DNA from: CANJQJ01 sp964383565
GTDB taxonomy: Bacteria > Pseudomonadota > Alphaproteobacteria > Sphingomonadales > Sphingomonadaceae
Reading direction: 5' to 3'
DNA: 14,761 nucleotides
Assembly: GCA_964383565.1 (NCBI GenBank)
Contig: CAYLIK010000075.1
Coordinates: 1-14,761 of the forward strand
In this document: positions 1 through 6,845 of the stretch, piece after piece
Layout: the number at the start of each line of letters is the position of its first letter
Numbering within the stretch: the stretch's first letter is position 1
Program-made: the position numbers and the translations under genes
Notes under the pieces: model-generated
Database searches by the model: none
Seen by the model: the letters and a program-made list of their open reading frames with translations, nothing else
What the model was told of the DNA's origin: nothing

Positions 1-1
1 C

Positions 2-667
2 AATTTCGGCCCCCGCCGCCATGCCGCGAATAACCCGCTGGCGCTGTTCCGTACCCCTATCACGCTCGAAGAAGTGATGGAGTCGAAGCATCTCTTCGGC
101 CCGATCACCCGGCTTCAGGCATGTCCGCCAACTTGCGGCGCGGCGGCCGCCGTTCTGGTATCCCCGGCTTTCGCGGCGAAGCACAATCTGGATGCGAGCG
201 TCGAAATCGTCGCTCAAGCGCTGACGACCGACGTCGCAGAAGGCCTCGACAGCAAGTCGATGATGCGGGTCATCGGTTATGATATGTCCAAGAATGCTGC
301 TGATCAGGTCTATGAGGCAGCCGGCATCGGTCCCGACGACGTACAGGTGGTGGAGCTTCACGACTGCTTCACGCCGAACGAGCTGATCACCTATGAAGCG
401 CTGGGCCTCTGCCCCGTGGGTGGCGCCGAGCAATATATCGTCGACGGCGGCAATACTTATGGCGGCAAGCATGTCACCAATCCGTCGGGCGGCCTGCTGT
501 CGAAAGGCCATCCGCTCGGTGCGACGGGCCTTGCGCAATGTTATGAGCTGACCCAGCAGATCCGGGGCGCTGCCGACAAGCGTCAGGTCGAGGGTGCGCG
601 CTATGCATTGCAGCACAATCTCGGTCTGGGGGGCGCCGCAGTCGTGACGCTCTACGGGCGGGGCTGA
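2..667 (+). CDS. SCP2-type thiolase / lipid-transfer protein, C-terminal part
   Basis: This is the C-terminal 221 residues of a thiolase-superfamily protein; the reading frame is open to the left window edge, so the start lies outside. SCP2-type thiolases cleave 3-ketoacyl-CoAs, and the Ltp2 branch does retro-aldol cleavage of branched side chains. Visible hallmarks (numbered from base 2) are HDCFTPNE at about 120, the catalytic GHPLGATG His block at about 170, and HNLGLGG at about 205. That last block is what SCP2-type enzymes carry in place of the CxxG of classical thiolases. The nucleophilic Cys region is upstream of the window. The stop is followed after 2 bp by the ATG of the first MaoC gene, so it is the first visible gene of the operon. 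Whether it is a true thiolase or an Ltp2-like aldolase cannot be decided without its N-terminal half. Confidence 0.9.
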   Translation, partial: NFGPRRHAANNPLALFRTPITLEEVMESKHLFGPITRLQACPPTCGAAAAVLVSPAFAAKHNLDASVEIVAQALTTDVAEGLDSKSMMRVIGYDMSKNAADQVYEAAGIGPDDVQVVELHDCFTPNELITYEALGLCPVGGAEQYIVDGGNTYGGKHVTNPSGGLLSKGHPLGATGLAQCYELTQQIRGAADKRQVEGARYALQHNLGLGGAAVVTLYGRG

Positions 668-669
668 CC

Positions 670-1128
670 ATGGCCATTGATCGCAAGCATATAGGCGAGG
701 TTTCCGAACCGCGCGTGATCGAGGTCGAGAAGGGCCAGCTGCGTTTCTTCGCCAAGGCTACAAACGAGACCAACCCGATCTACTTCGATGAAGAAGCGGC
801 AAAGGCGGCGGGTCATCCGACACTGCCCGCGCCCCCTACCTTTGTCTTCAGCCTCGCGCTTGGCGCTCCCGCGAAACGCGGCAATGTCCTGGATGCCGAA
901 AATGGAATGGGCGTAGATATGCGCCGCGTTCTGCACGGCGAGCAACGTTTCGAATATCATCGTCCAATATACGCCGGGGACAAGGTGACCCTGATCACCA
1001 CGACAAGTGAAATCTACGACAAGAAAGGCGGCGCGCTGGAATTCATCGCGCAGGACACAACGGCGACGAACGACGTCGGTGAACTGCTCGTGACCATGCG
1101 TGTCGTAACGGTGGTGCGAAATGGATAA
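670..1128 (+). CDS. MaoC-like (FAS1-type dehydratase N-terminal) hot-dog protein, probably non-catalytic subunit
   Basis: A 152-residue single hot-dog protein of the MaoC_dehydrat_N/HadA type. The segment where R-specific hydratases carry D-x-N-P-x-H reads E33-T-N-P-I-Y38, so the catalytic Asp and His are replaced by Glu and Tyr. The following PAPPTFVF strand is typical of the HadA-like side of these dimers. In mycobacterial HadAB and ChsH1/ChsH2 systems one subunit carries the active site and the other shapes the acyl pocket. By analogy this would be the structural partner of the next gene, which it overlaps by 8 bp. The start ATG lies 2 bp after the thiolase stop with only a weak G-rich ribosome site, suggesting translational coupling. 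Family assignment is firm; the partner role is inference. Confidence 0.88.
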   Translation: MAIDRKHIGEVSEPRVIEVEKGQLRFFAKATNETNPIYFDEEAAKAAGHPTLPAPPTFVFSLALGAPAKRGNVLDAENGMGVDMRRVLHGEQRFEYHRPIYAGDKVTLITTTSEIYDKKGGALEFIAQDTTATNDVGELLVTMRVVTVVRNG

Positions 1129-1531
1129 TGATACGATCACTGTCGGCGATCAGCTGCCGACCCATAGCCAAGGCCCGATTTCGCGTGCGACGCTCGCGCT
1201 CTTTGCTGGCGCGTCCAACGATCATGTTCCGCTACACATCGACAGCGATTACGCCAAGTCGGCCGGCATGGACGACGTATTCGGGCACGGCATGCTCTCC
1301 ATGGCTTATCTGGCGCAGATGCTCACCCATTGGCGGCCCCAAGCCAGCCTGTTGCGCTGGAACGTGCGTTTCACCGCCATCACTCCGCTCTATGCGACGG
1401 TTCATTCAACCGGTGAAGTAGCCGAAATTCTGGAAGAAGCTGGGCGCAAAATAGCCCGGATCAACATCCGCACAACAACCGACGCAGGTCTCGTCACCAT
1501 GGATGGCGAAGCGTTCGTCACACTTGATTAA
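1121..1531 (+). CDS. MaoC-family enoyl-CoA hydratase, catalytic subunit
   Basis: A 136-residue single hot-dog MaoC protein. The R-hydratase active-site pattern is intact: D34-H-V-P-L-H39, with Asp and His five residues apart as in PhaJ-type enzymes, followed by FGHGML, the usual conserved turn. It should add water to a trans-2-enoyl-CoA in the cytoplasm. The ATG lies inside the end of the preceding gene (8-bp overlap, different frame), which fits co-translation of a heterodimer. A dedicated pair of short MaoC subunits is typical for bulky acyl-CoAs such as steroid side chains, but the substrate is not shown here. Confidence 0.9.
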   Translation: MDNDTITVGDQLPTHSQGPISRATLALFAGASNDHVPLHIDSDYAKSAGMDDVFGHGMLSMAYLAQMLTHWRPQASLLRWNVRFTAITPLYATVHSTGEVAEILEEAGRKIARINIRTTTDAGLVTMDGEAFVTLD

Positions 1532-1532
1532 C

Positions 1533-1538
1533 AAGGAA
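1533..1538 (+). promoter_or_regulatory. Shine-Dalgarno AAGGAA setting a GTG start
   Basis: AAGGAA sits six bases before GTG 1545 and just after the stop of the MaoC gene (1529-1531). An in-frame ATG at 1503 lies within the MaoC coding end and would add 14 residues with no family counterpart, so the GTG is preferred. Confidence 0.7.
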
Positions 1539-1544
1539 ACCAAA

Positions 1545-2372
1545 GTGGGAAAGCTTGAAGGAAAAGTTGCGATTATTTCAGGTTCGGGACGCGGTATCGG
1601 GCGTGCCGTAGCGCTCAAGCTTGCGTCGGAAGGCGCGAGCATCGTCGTGAACGATCTTGATGAAGCGCCCGCCGCAGAGGTGATCAACACGATTAAAGCC
1701 GCAGGTGGTAACGCCACCGCCTGCATCGGCAACGTCACCGACGCTGATTTTGGAGATCGTTTCGTCAACGCTGCGCTCGAGAACTTCGGCGGTCTCGATA
1801 TCATCGTGAACAACGCCGGCTACACCCGCGACGGCGTCATCCAGAAACAGACGGATGAACAGTTCCAGTCAATGATCGACGTTCACGTCACCGCACCGTT
1901 TCGTATCCTGCGGGCCGCCTCCGAGCACTTCAGGGTCGTGTCGAAGCAAGAGGCCGCCGAAGGGCGCGAGGTGATCCGCAAGGTCGTCAATATCTCGTCG
2001 ATGGCGGGCACACACGGCAATGCAGGCCAGGTCAATTACTCCTCCGCCAAGGCGGCGTTGGTGGGGATGACCAAAACCCTCTCCAAGGAATGGGGACGTC
2101 TCAAGGTTTGCGTCAATTGCGTGGCATTCGGCTTCATCGAAACGCGATTGACCAAGGCCAGCGACGATCCGGCTACTCTCATCGAGATCGAAGGCAAGGT
2201 CATCCAGGCAGGCGTGCCTGCGGCTATGCTCGGCGCGCTGAAGACGATCGTGCCGCTGGGTCGGGCCGGTACACCTGAAGAAGCGGCTGGCGGAGTCTAT
2301 CTGCTCTGCTCGCCGGAAAGCGACTATATCAGTGGGCAGGTTCTAATCGTGGGCGGTGGCGTCTCGATATGA
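1545..2372 (+). CDS. Short-chain dehydrogenase/reductase, 3-hydroxyacyl-CoA dehydrogenase type
   Basis: A 275-residue classical SDR from the GTG start. The Rossmann glycine motif SGSGRGIG (residues 12-19) follows the first strand. Asp37 at the end of beta-2 (VVNDLD) predicts NAD(H) over NADP(H). NNAG is at 89-92, the catalytic Ser at 151-152, and the Tyr165-x-x-x-Lys169 pair is intact. The C-terminal GQVLIVGGG is typical. The head resembles the 17-beta-HSD4/FabG branch. With the MaoC pair upstream and the thiolase first, the likely job is oxidation of the 3-hydroxyacyl-CoA made by the hydratase. An insert around 130-147 (charged, before the catalytic Ser strand) is longer than in typical FabG and occurs in 17-beta-HSD4-like members. 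It shares ATGA with the next gene. Acyl substrate unknown. Confidence 0.9.
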   Translation: MGKLEGKVAIISGSGRGIGRAVALKLASEGASIVVNDLDEAPAAEVINTIKAAGGNATACIGNVTDADFGDRFVNAALENFGGLDIIVNNAGYTRDGVIQKQTDEQFQSMIDVHVTAPFRILRAASEHFRVVSKQEAAEGREVIRKVVNISSMAGTHGNAGQVNYSSAKAALVGMTKTLSKEWGRLKVCVNCVAFGFIETRLTKASDDPATLIEIEGKVIQAGVPAAMLGALKTIVPLGRAGTPEEAAGGVYLLCSPESDYISGQVLIVGGGVSI

Positions 2373-3166
2373 CGCAAAGTCCCGCTCTTCTGGTCAAACG
2401 CGAAGGGTCAGTGGTAACGCTGACCCTCAATCGCCCCGAAAGCGGGAACGCGCTCAATCGGGAGATCGGAGAAGCTTTGCTGAGCGAAGCGCTCCGCTGC
2501 GACAATGACGACAGCGTGCGATGCGTGGTTCTGACCGGGGCCGGACGGACTTTTTGCTCAGGCGGCGATATCGGCGACTTCCGCAATGCCGGCAAGTCGA
2601 TCGCGGAAATGGTCAGCCAAGGTGCCTCGATGCTGCACGTGGCCCTGAGCAAACTCATCCGGATGAACAAGCCCCTCGTAGTGCTTGTCAACGGTCCGGC
2701 CGGAGGCGCCGGTTTGAGCCTGGCGCTGATCGGGGACATCGTCATCGCGTCATCCTCGGCCTATTTCACCGCTGGCTACAGCGCGATCGGCATGACGCCC
2801 GACGGCGGGCTGACATGGCTGCTGCCCAAGCTTGTAGGGTTTCGCCGCGCGCAGGAAATGATCCTCACCAACCGTAAAATCGGGGCAGAAGAGGCGGCTT
2901 CAATCGGCCTGGTCACGCGCGTGGTTAGCGAAGACCTCTTCGCCGAAGAAGGCGCCAAGACAGCGTCGGCCATGGCCAACGCCGCAACCGGGGCACTTGC
3001 GGCTGCGCGATCACTGCTTCTGCAAGGATTTGGAAACGGCCTCGAAACCCAGTTCGAGCTTGAAGCGCGCGCAATTGCGCAAGCCTCCGCCGGTGAGGAG
3101 GCGCGCGAAGGGTTCGCCGCCTTTATCGAGCGCCGCAAGCCTATCTTCAACACAACAGTAGGCTGA
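2369..3166 (+). CDS. Crotonase-fold enoyl-CoA isomerase/hydratase, PaaG-like
   Basis: A 265-residue crotonase-superfamily protein. The two oxyanion-hole segments are present: FCSGGDIGDF (62-71) and GPAGGAG (109-115). By eye alignment the two hydratase glutamates of rat-type enoyl-CoA hydratase are missing: the first position is Ser117 and the second about Tyr137. Asp145 in TPDGGLTWLLP matches the single catalytic Asp of PaaG-type isomerases, which have PD-x-G-x-TW-x-LP. This makes double-bond isomerisation more likely than hydration, and the operon already has a MaoC hydratase. The start ATG overlaps the SDR stop as ATGA. It ends 8 bp before the next GTG. The family is certain; the isomerase role is inferred from residues. 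Confidence 0.9.
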   Translation: MTQSPALLVKREGSVVTLTLNRPESGNALNREIGEALLSEALRCDNDDSVRCVVLTGAGRTFCSGGDIGDFRNAGKSIAEMVSQGASMLHVALSKLIRMNKPLVVLVNGPAGGAGLSLALIGDIVIASSSAYFTAGYSAIGMTPDGGLTWLLPKLVGFRRAQEMILTNRKIGAEEAASIGLVTRVVSEDLFAEEGAKTASAMANAATGALAAARSLLLQGFGNGLETQFELEARAIAQASAGEEAREGFAAFIERRKPIFNTTVG

Positions 3167-3174
3167 GAACACCA

Positions 3175-4179
3175 GTGGCCTTGCGAACGCGCATAACGGA
3201 CATGCTGGGCATCGAGCATCCCATCGTTCAGGGGGGCATGCAGCATGTCGGCCGCGCCGAACTGGCAAGCGCCGTCTCGAATGCTGGCGGGCTGGGGATC
3301 CTGACCGCACTTACCCAACCCACGCCTGACGCGCTGCGCGACGAGATAGAGCGTTGTCGGACGATGACGTCAAAACCGTTCGGCATCAATTTGACCGTGT
3401 TTCCCACGATCAATGCGCCCGATTATGCAGGCTATGCGAACGCCATCATCGAGAGCGGCGTCAAGATCGTTGAAACCGCAGGTACGCAGGCAGTGCGCGA
3501 GATTTGGGAGATGCTGAAGCCGCATGGCGTCACGATCCTTCATAAATGCACGGCCGTGCGCCACGCCGTGTCAGCGGAAAAGGCTGGCTGCGACATCGTT
3601 TCGATCGATGGTTTCGAATGCGCTGGGCATCCGGGCGAGGACGATATCCCCGGTCTCATCCTGATCCCTGCGGCTGCCGACAAGGTGAAGATTCCTATCC
3701 TGGCTTCCGGCGGGTTCGGAGACGGGCGCGGGCTTATCGCTGCGTTGGCGCTTGGCGCCGACGGCATCAACATGGGTACGCGCTTCTGCGCCACACTCGA
3801 AGCGCCGATCCATGACAATGTCAAACAAGCCATAGTGGCCAATGACGAGCGTGGCTCACTGCTCATTTTCCGGAGTTTGCACAATACCGCACGAGTGGGG
3901 CGCAGTGCGGTCTCGGAAGAGGTGGCCCGCCGTCTGGCCCTGCCGGACGCTACATTTGCCGATGTAAAGGAGCTTGTCGCTGGTTCGGCTGGACGCGAAG
4001 TGCTCCTTTCGGGCGATCTGTCGCGCGGATTATTCTGGGCGGGAATGGTCCAGGGACTTATCCACGACATACCTACCTGCCACGCGCTGATCGAGGGAAT
4101 CATGAACGAAGCCGAGGCGATCATTGCCGCTCGTTTGGGAGGTATGGCGAAACCTGCTCCAGCGGCTAAACTGGCGTGA
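3175..4179 (+). CDS. Nitronate monooxygenase-like (2-nitropropane dioxygenase family) FMN flavoprotein
   Basis: A 334-residue TIM-barrel flavoprotein of the NMO/FabK family starting with GTG. Residues 7-41 give the family head (GIEHPIVQGGM and SNAGGLGILTA). FECAGHPGEDD places a His at residue 152, in the position of the catalytic His of class I NMOs. LASGGFGDGRG (177-186) and GINMGTRF (197-204) form the FMN-phosphate site. Nitronate detoxification makes little sense in an acyl-CoA operon. FabK relatives reduce enoyl thioesters, so a redox step on the acyl-CoA is possible, but that is inference. It is a paralogue of the gene at 5382. Its TGA overlaps the GTG of the racemase gene (GTGA), indicating coupling. 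It carries an Ala/Pro/Lys tail after residue 320. Confidence 0.87.
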   Translation: MALRTRITDMLGIEHPIVQGGMQHVGRAELASAVSNAGGLGILTALTQPTPDALRDEIERCRTMTSKPFGINLTVFPTINAPDYAGYANAIIESGVKIVETAGTQAVREIWEMLKPHGVTILHKCTAVRHAVSAEKAGCDIVSIDGFECAGHPGEDDIPGLILIPAAADKVKIPILASGGFGDGRGLIAALALGADGINMGTRFCATLEAPIHDNVKQAIVANDERGSLLIFRSLHNTARVGRSAVSEEVARRLALPDATFADVKELVAGSAGREVLLSGDLSRGLFWAGMVQGLIHDIPTCHALIEGIMNEAEAIIAARLGGMAKPAPAAKLA

Positions 4180-5282
4180 CGGGTCCTCTCGCTGGCATCC
4201 GCATCATTGAATTCGCGGGAATCGGACCGGGTCCGTTTTGCGGCATGATGCTGGGTGACCATGGCGCCGAAGTGATCAGGATCGAGCGGCCGGGCGGTGA
4301 GCTCGATCCCCGCGACGCACTGTCGCGAAACCGCCGATCGATCGCACTCGACGTCAAGACCTCGGAAGGGCTGGCAATCGCACGCGATCTCTGCCGCACC
4401 GCAGACGGGATCATCGAGGGATATCGGCCTGGCGTGATGGAAAGGCTTGGCCTTGGTCCGGACGTGCTGATCGCCGATAATCCCAATCTTGTTTATGGGC
4501 GCATGACCGGTTGGGGCCAACACGGCCCGATCGCGCACGCTGCCGGCCATGACATCAACTATATTGCCTTATCCGGTGCGCTCCATACCATTGGACGGAA
4601 AGGACAGCCCCCCGCCCCGCCCATCAATTATGTCGGCGATTTCGGCGGTGGCGCGATGATGCTCGCATTCGGGATGGTCAGCGCGCTGCTCCATGTCAGG
4701 ATGGGTGGTGTGGGCCAGGTTATCGATGCTGCCATGACGGATGGCTCCGCGCTGTTGATGGGCATGAGCAGGGCTTTCTTCGCCGCAGGCGAAATGACCG
4801 ACAATCGCGGCGAGAATATGCTCGATGGCGGCGCGCATTTTTACGACAGCTATGAATGCGCAGACGGAAAATGGGTGGCCATTGGCTCGATCGAGCCACA
4901 ATTCTACGCCCTCCTTCGCCAGCATCTGGGATTGCTTGATGACCGGACGCTTGACGATCAACATAATCGAACAAACTGGCCATCTCTGAAAGATAAGCTG
5001 ACCGCGATCTTCAGGAGCAAGACGCGCGCGGAATGGTGCGCGCTAATGGAAGGAAGCGACATCTGTTTCGCTCCCGTGCTTTCAATGGAAGAAGCGCCTG
5101 CACATCCGCACAATGTTGCGCGCGGAACCTTTATCGAGATTGGCGGTGCAACGCAGCCGGCCCCGGCCCCGCGCTATTCTGTAAGCATCACCGACACGCC
5201 CCGCCCTGCCCCCGTGGTCAACGCCGATGGTCCTGCGATCATTGCAGAGCTGGCGTCTGCCCGGCCGCGTGAACATCGTTGA
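4176..5282 (+). CDS. Alpha-methylacyl-CoA racemase (CoA-transferase family III)
   Basis: A 368-residue CaiB/BaiF-fold protein. The general family contains both CoA transferases and racemases. Here the racemase residues are present: His125 in GHDINY, Asp155 in YVGDFGGGA and Glu240 in SIEPQFY. These match the His126, Asp156 and Glu241 described for the Mycobacterium tuberculosis racemase MCR. The enzyme should interconvert 2R- and 2S-methylacyl-CoA esters, a step needed before stereospecific oxidation of methyl-branched chains such as sterol side chains or pristanate-like acids. The start is GTG, overlapping the previous stop. A 99-bp gap follows, the largest inside the operon. The methyl-branched substrate is an inference from the family. 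Confidence 0.9.
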   Translation: MTGPLAGIRIIEFAGIGPGPFCGMMLGDHGAEVIRIERPGGELDPRDALSRNRRSIALDVKTSEGLAIARDLCRTADGIIEGYRPGVMERLGLGPDVLIADNPNLVYGRMTGWGQHGPIAHAAGHDINYIALSGALHTIGRKGQPPAPPINYVGDFGGGAMMLAFGMVSALLHVRMGGVGQVIDAAMTDGSALLMGMSRAFFAAGEMTDNRGENMLDGGAHFYDSYECADGKWVAIGSIEPQFYALLRQHLGLLDDRTLDDQHNRTNWPSLKDKLTAIFRSKTRAEWCALMEGSDICFAPVLSMEEAPAHPHNVARGTFIEIGGATQPAPAPRYSVSITDTPRPAPVVNADGPAIIAELASARPREHR

Positions 5283-5381
5283 TCGGGAATCTCCGACAAC
5301 GTGAGAGGCAACAGACGGCTTAATTCCGGAACTGCCCCGCCTGAGCGAAGCGGAGTCGGAGGGTCGTAGAGGAAGAAGCGG
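5283..5381 (+). repeat. Intergenic spacer with inverted repeat and sphingomonad-style CTGAGCGAAG element
   Basis: This is the only sizeable gap in the operon. CTCCGAC (5291-5297) is repeated inverted as GTCGGAG (5355-5361). The stretch CTGAGCGAAGCGGAGTCGG from 5341 resembles the short REP-like elements with a CTGAGCGAAGTCGAAGG core that I recall as frequent between sphingomonad genes. It could act as an mRNA processing or stability element or as a mobile REP remnant. A good ribosome site, AGAGGAAG (5368-5375), serves the next ATG. No clear promoter is seen. Confidence 0.4.
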
Positions 5382-6320
5382 ATGCAGAACCGGATTACCC
5401 AACTGCTCGGAATTGCTTGTCCAATTGTGCAGGCCCCCATGGGTTGGATTGCCCGATCAACGCTGGCGTCGGCAGTGTCGAACGCCGGCGGCATGGGCAT
5501 GCTAGAGACATCATCCGGCGAATTCGATGCGATCCGCAACGAAATCAAAGCGATGCATGCCCTGACCACTAAACCTTTTGGTGTGAATATCGCACAGGCA
5601 TTCGTCCGCCACCCGGACATTGTCTCGTTCCTGGCCGATGAAGGCGTGACTTTCGTGACTACCTCGGCGGGCGATCCGCAGGTCTATTGTGAAGCTCTCA
5701 AGAAGGCGGGGCTGACGGTTTTCCACGTCGTGCCCACGTTGAAGGCGGCATTGCGGGCGGTGGAATGCGGCGTGGATGGCCTGATTGTCGAAGGCGGAGA
5801 AGGCGCAGGATTCAAGAATGCACAAAACATGGTGAGTTCCATGGTGCTTATCCCTTTGATCCGCGATCATGTCACAGTCCCGATCATCGCTGCAGGCGGC
5901 ATTGCCGACGGACGCTCGATGGCGGCAGCTTTCGCGCTTGGAGCCGAAGGCGTGCAACTGGGAACCCGGATGGTTTCTTCCGAAGAAGCGCCCGTCCATG
6001 ATAATTGGAAGCAGAGCATCGTGGCGGCTAGCGAGACCGATACGGTCGTGGTCATCCCAAAAACGGGCAAGTTGCACATGCGTTCACTGCGAACCGAAAA
6101 AACGGCTCGTTATGAAGCCGCCCCGCCTGAAAGCATGGCGGACGATTTCGCCAATGTTCTTCAACTCTATCAAGGTGGAGACATGAATGCCTCAGTCGCT
6201 ATGACCGGTCAGGTGGCCGGGCGGATCAGCTCCATTCGGCCCGTCGCGGAAATCATCAGCGACATGGTGCATGAATTCTCCCAGACAATCGGACATTTGC
6301 GTCGTACAGCCTGGTCATGA
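5382..6320 (+). CDS. Second nitronate monooxygenase-like flavoprotein, active-site His replaced
   Basis: A 312-residue NMO/FabK-family TIM barrel, paralogous to the protein at 3175. The head (GIACPIVQAPMGW and SNAGGMGML, residues 10-41), KPFGVNIA (64-71), AAGGIADGRS (170-179) and VQLGTRM (191-197) mark the FMN barrel. Where NMOs and FabK have a GGH or AGH motif, this protein reads EGGEGAGFKNAQ, with Phe144 in the His position. It may therefore not be a nitronate monooxygenase and may have a different reaction, perhaps acyl-CoA redox or isomerisation (inference). AGAGGAAG upstream supports the ATG start. The stop overlaps the next ATG as ATGA. Being the second NMO-like gene within 2.2 kb, with the racemase between, it could also form a hetero-oligomer with the first. 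Confidence 0.86.
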   Translation: MQNRITQLLGIACPIVQAPMGWIARSTLASAVSNAGGMGMLETSSGEFDAIRNEIKAMHALTTKPFGVNIAQAFVRHPDIVSFLADEGVTFVTTSAGDPQVYCEALKKAGLTVFHVVPTLKAALRAVECGVDGLIVEGGEGAGFKNAQNMVSSMVLIPLIRDHVTVPIIAAGGIADGRSMAAAFALGAEGVQLGTRMVSSEEAPVHDNWKQSIVAASETDTVVVIPKTGKLHMRSLRTEKTARYEAAPPESMADDFANVLQLYQGGDMNASVAMTGQVAGRISSIRPVAEIISDMVHEFSQTIGHLRRTAWS

Positions 6321-6718
6321 CAGCTGAAATTGAGACCAAGATGACGGTCAAAAATTTATGCGAACAGTATCTGGCTGCGCTGAACGCTGGCGACCTGGAG
6401 ACTGTGCGCGCATTGTTCACCGCGGATGGAATTATCGTCTCATCGCTTTATGGCGTCTGCCCCGCGTATAATTTCTATGCAATGCTGTTTGCCGATACAG
6501 AGCGGTCCAGAACGGAACTACTCAACATATTCGAAGGTCCGGCGGATCGAATTGCTCTTCATTTCAACTATGTCTGGACGCTCGCCAACGGCAAGACCGC
6601 GACCTTCGAATGCGTCGACATTTGCGAATTGTCTGATGATCGGCAGAAGTTCCGCAAGATCACTATCATCTACGACACGGCGCATCTTCGCGACGACTTC
6701 GGACTCTTGCACGCCTAA
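6317..6718 (+). CDS. NTF2/SnoaL-like small protein
   Basis: A 133-residue protein with the usual layout of the NTF2-like fold. It has an N-terminal helix (LCEQYLAALNAGDLETVRALF, 14-34), the ADGIIV turn, and C-terminal beta strands (IALHFNYVWTL and FECVDICEL) ending near KITIIYD. Members include ketosteroid isomerase, SnoaL cyclases, limonene epoxide hydrolase and many uncharacterised proteins. I do not see a convincing catalytic set for any of these, so no reaction is assigned. The ATG overlaps the preceding stop (ATGA), making it the last gene of the operon and translationally coupled to the second flavoprotein. It may bind or transform the same hydrophobic substrate. Confidence 0.7.
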   Translation: MTAEIETKMTVKNLCEQYLAALNAGDLETVRALFTADGIIVSSLYGVCPAYNFYAMLFADTERSRTELLNIFEGPADRIALHFNYVWTLANGKTATFECVDICELSDDRQKFRKITIIYDTAHLRDDFGLLHA

Positions 6719-6790
6719 CAGCTTCCTGGCTTCGTCGGCGACACAGCAAAGCCACAGCCCTTTCGCTTCTCCTCACATGCCTGAATTCAA

Positions 6791-6823
6791 GTCTGCGGCC
6801 CGGAATCTAACGGTGCCGCAGAC
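6791..6823. terminator. Hairpin between convergent genes, candidate two-way terminator
   Basis: GTCTGCGGC (6791-6799) and GCCGCAGAC (6815-6823) form a perfect 9-bp stem, and part of the 15-nt loop can add three more pairs with a bulge. It lies between the operon end (6718) and the end of the dehydrogenase gene (6846). No run of T follows on either strand, so it may block transcription only weakly or protect mRNA 3' ends. Confidence 0.5.
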
Positions 6824-6845
6824 GTAAACCCATCATGGCAAGCGG

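Noticed and set aside
652..1140. 162-codon open frame on the - strand
   Set aside because: It is antisense to the first MaoC gene and shows no recognisable motif.
1503..1544. Upstream ATG extension of the SDR
   Set aside because: It would add 14 residues before the family start and lies within the MaoC gene end; AAGGAA precedes GTG 1545 instead.
3540..4550. 336-codon open frame on the - strand
   Set aside because: It is antisense to the first flavoprotein and the racemase gene, spans their junction and has a low-complexity Ser/Arg/Ala-rich translation.
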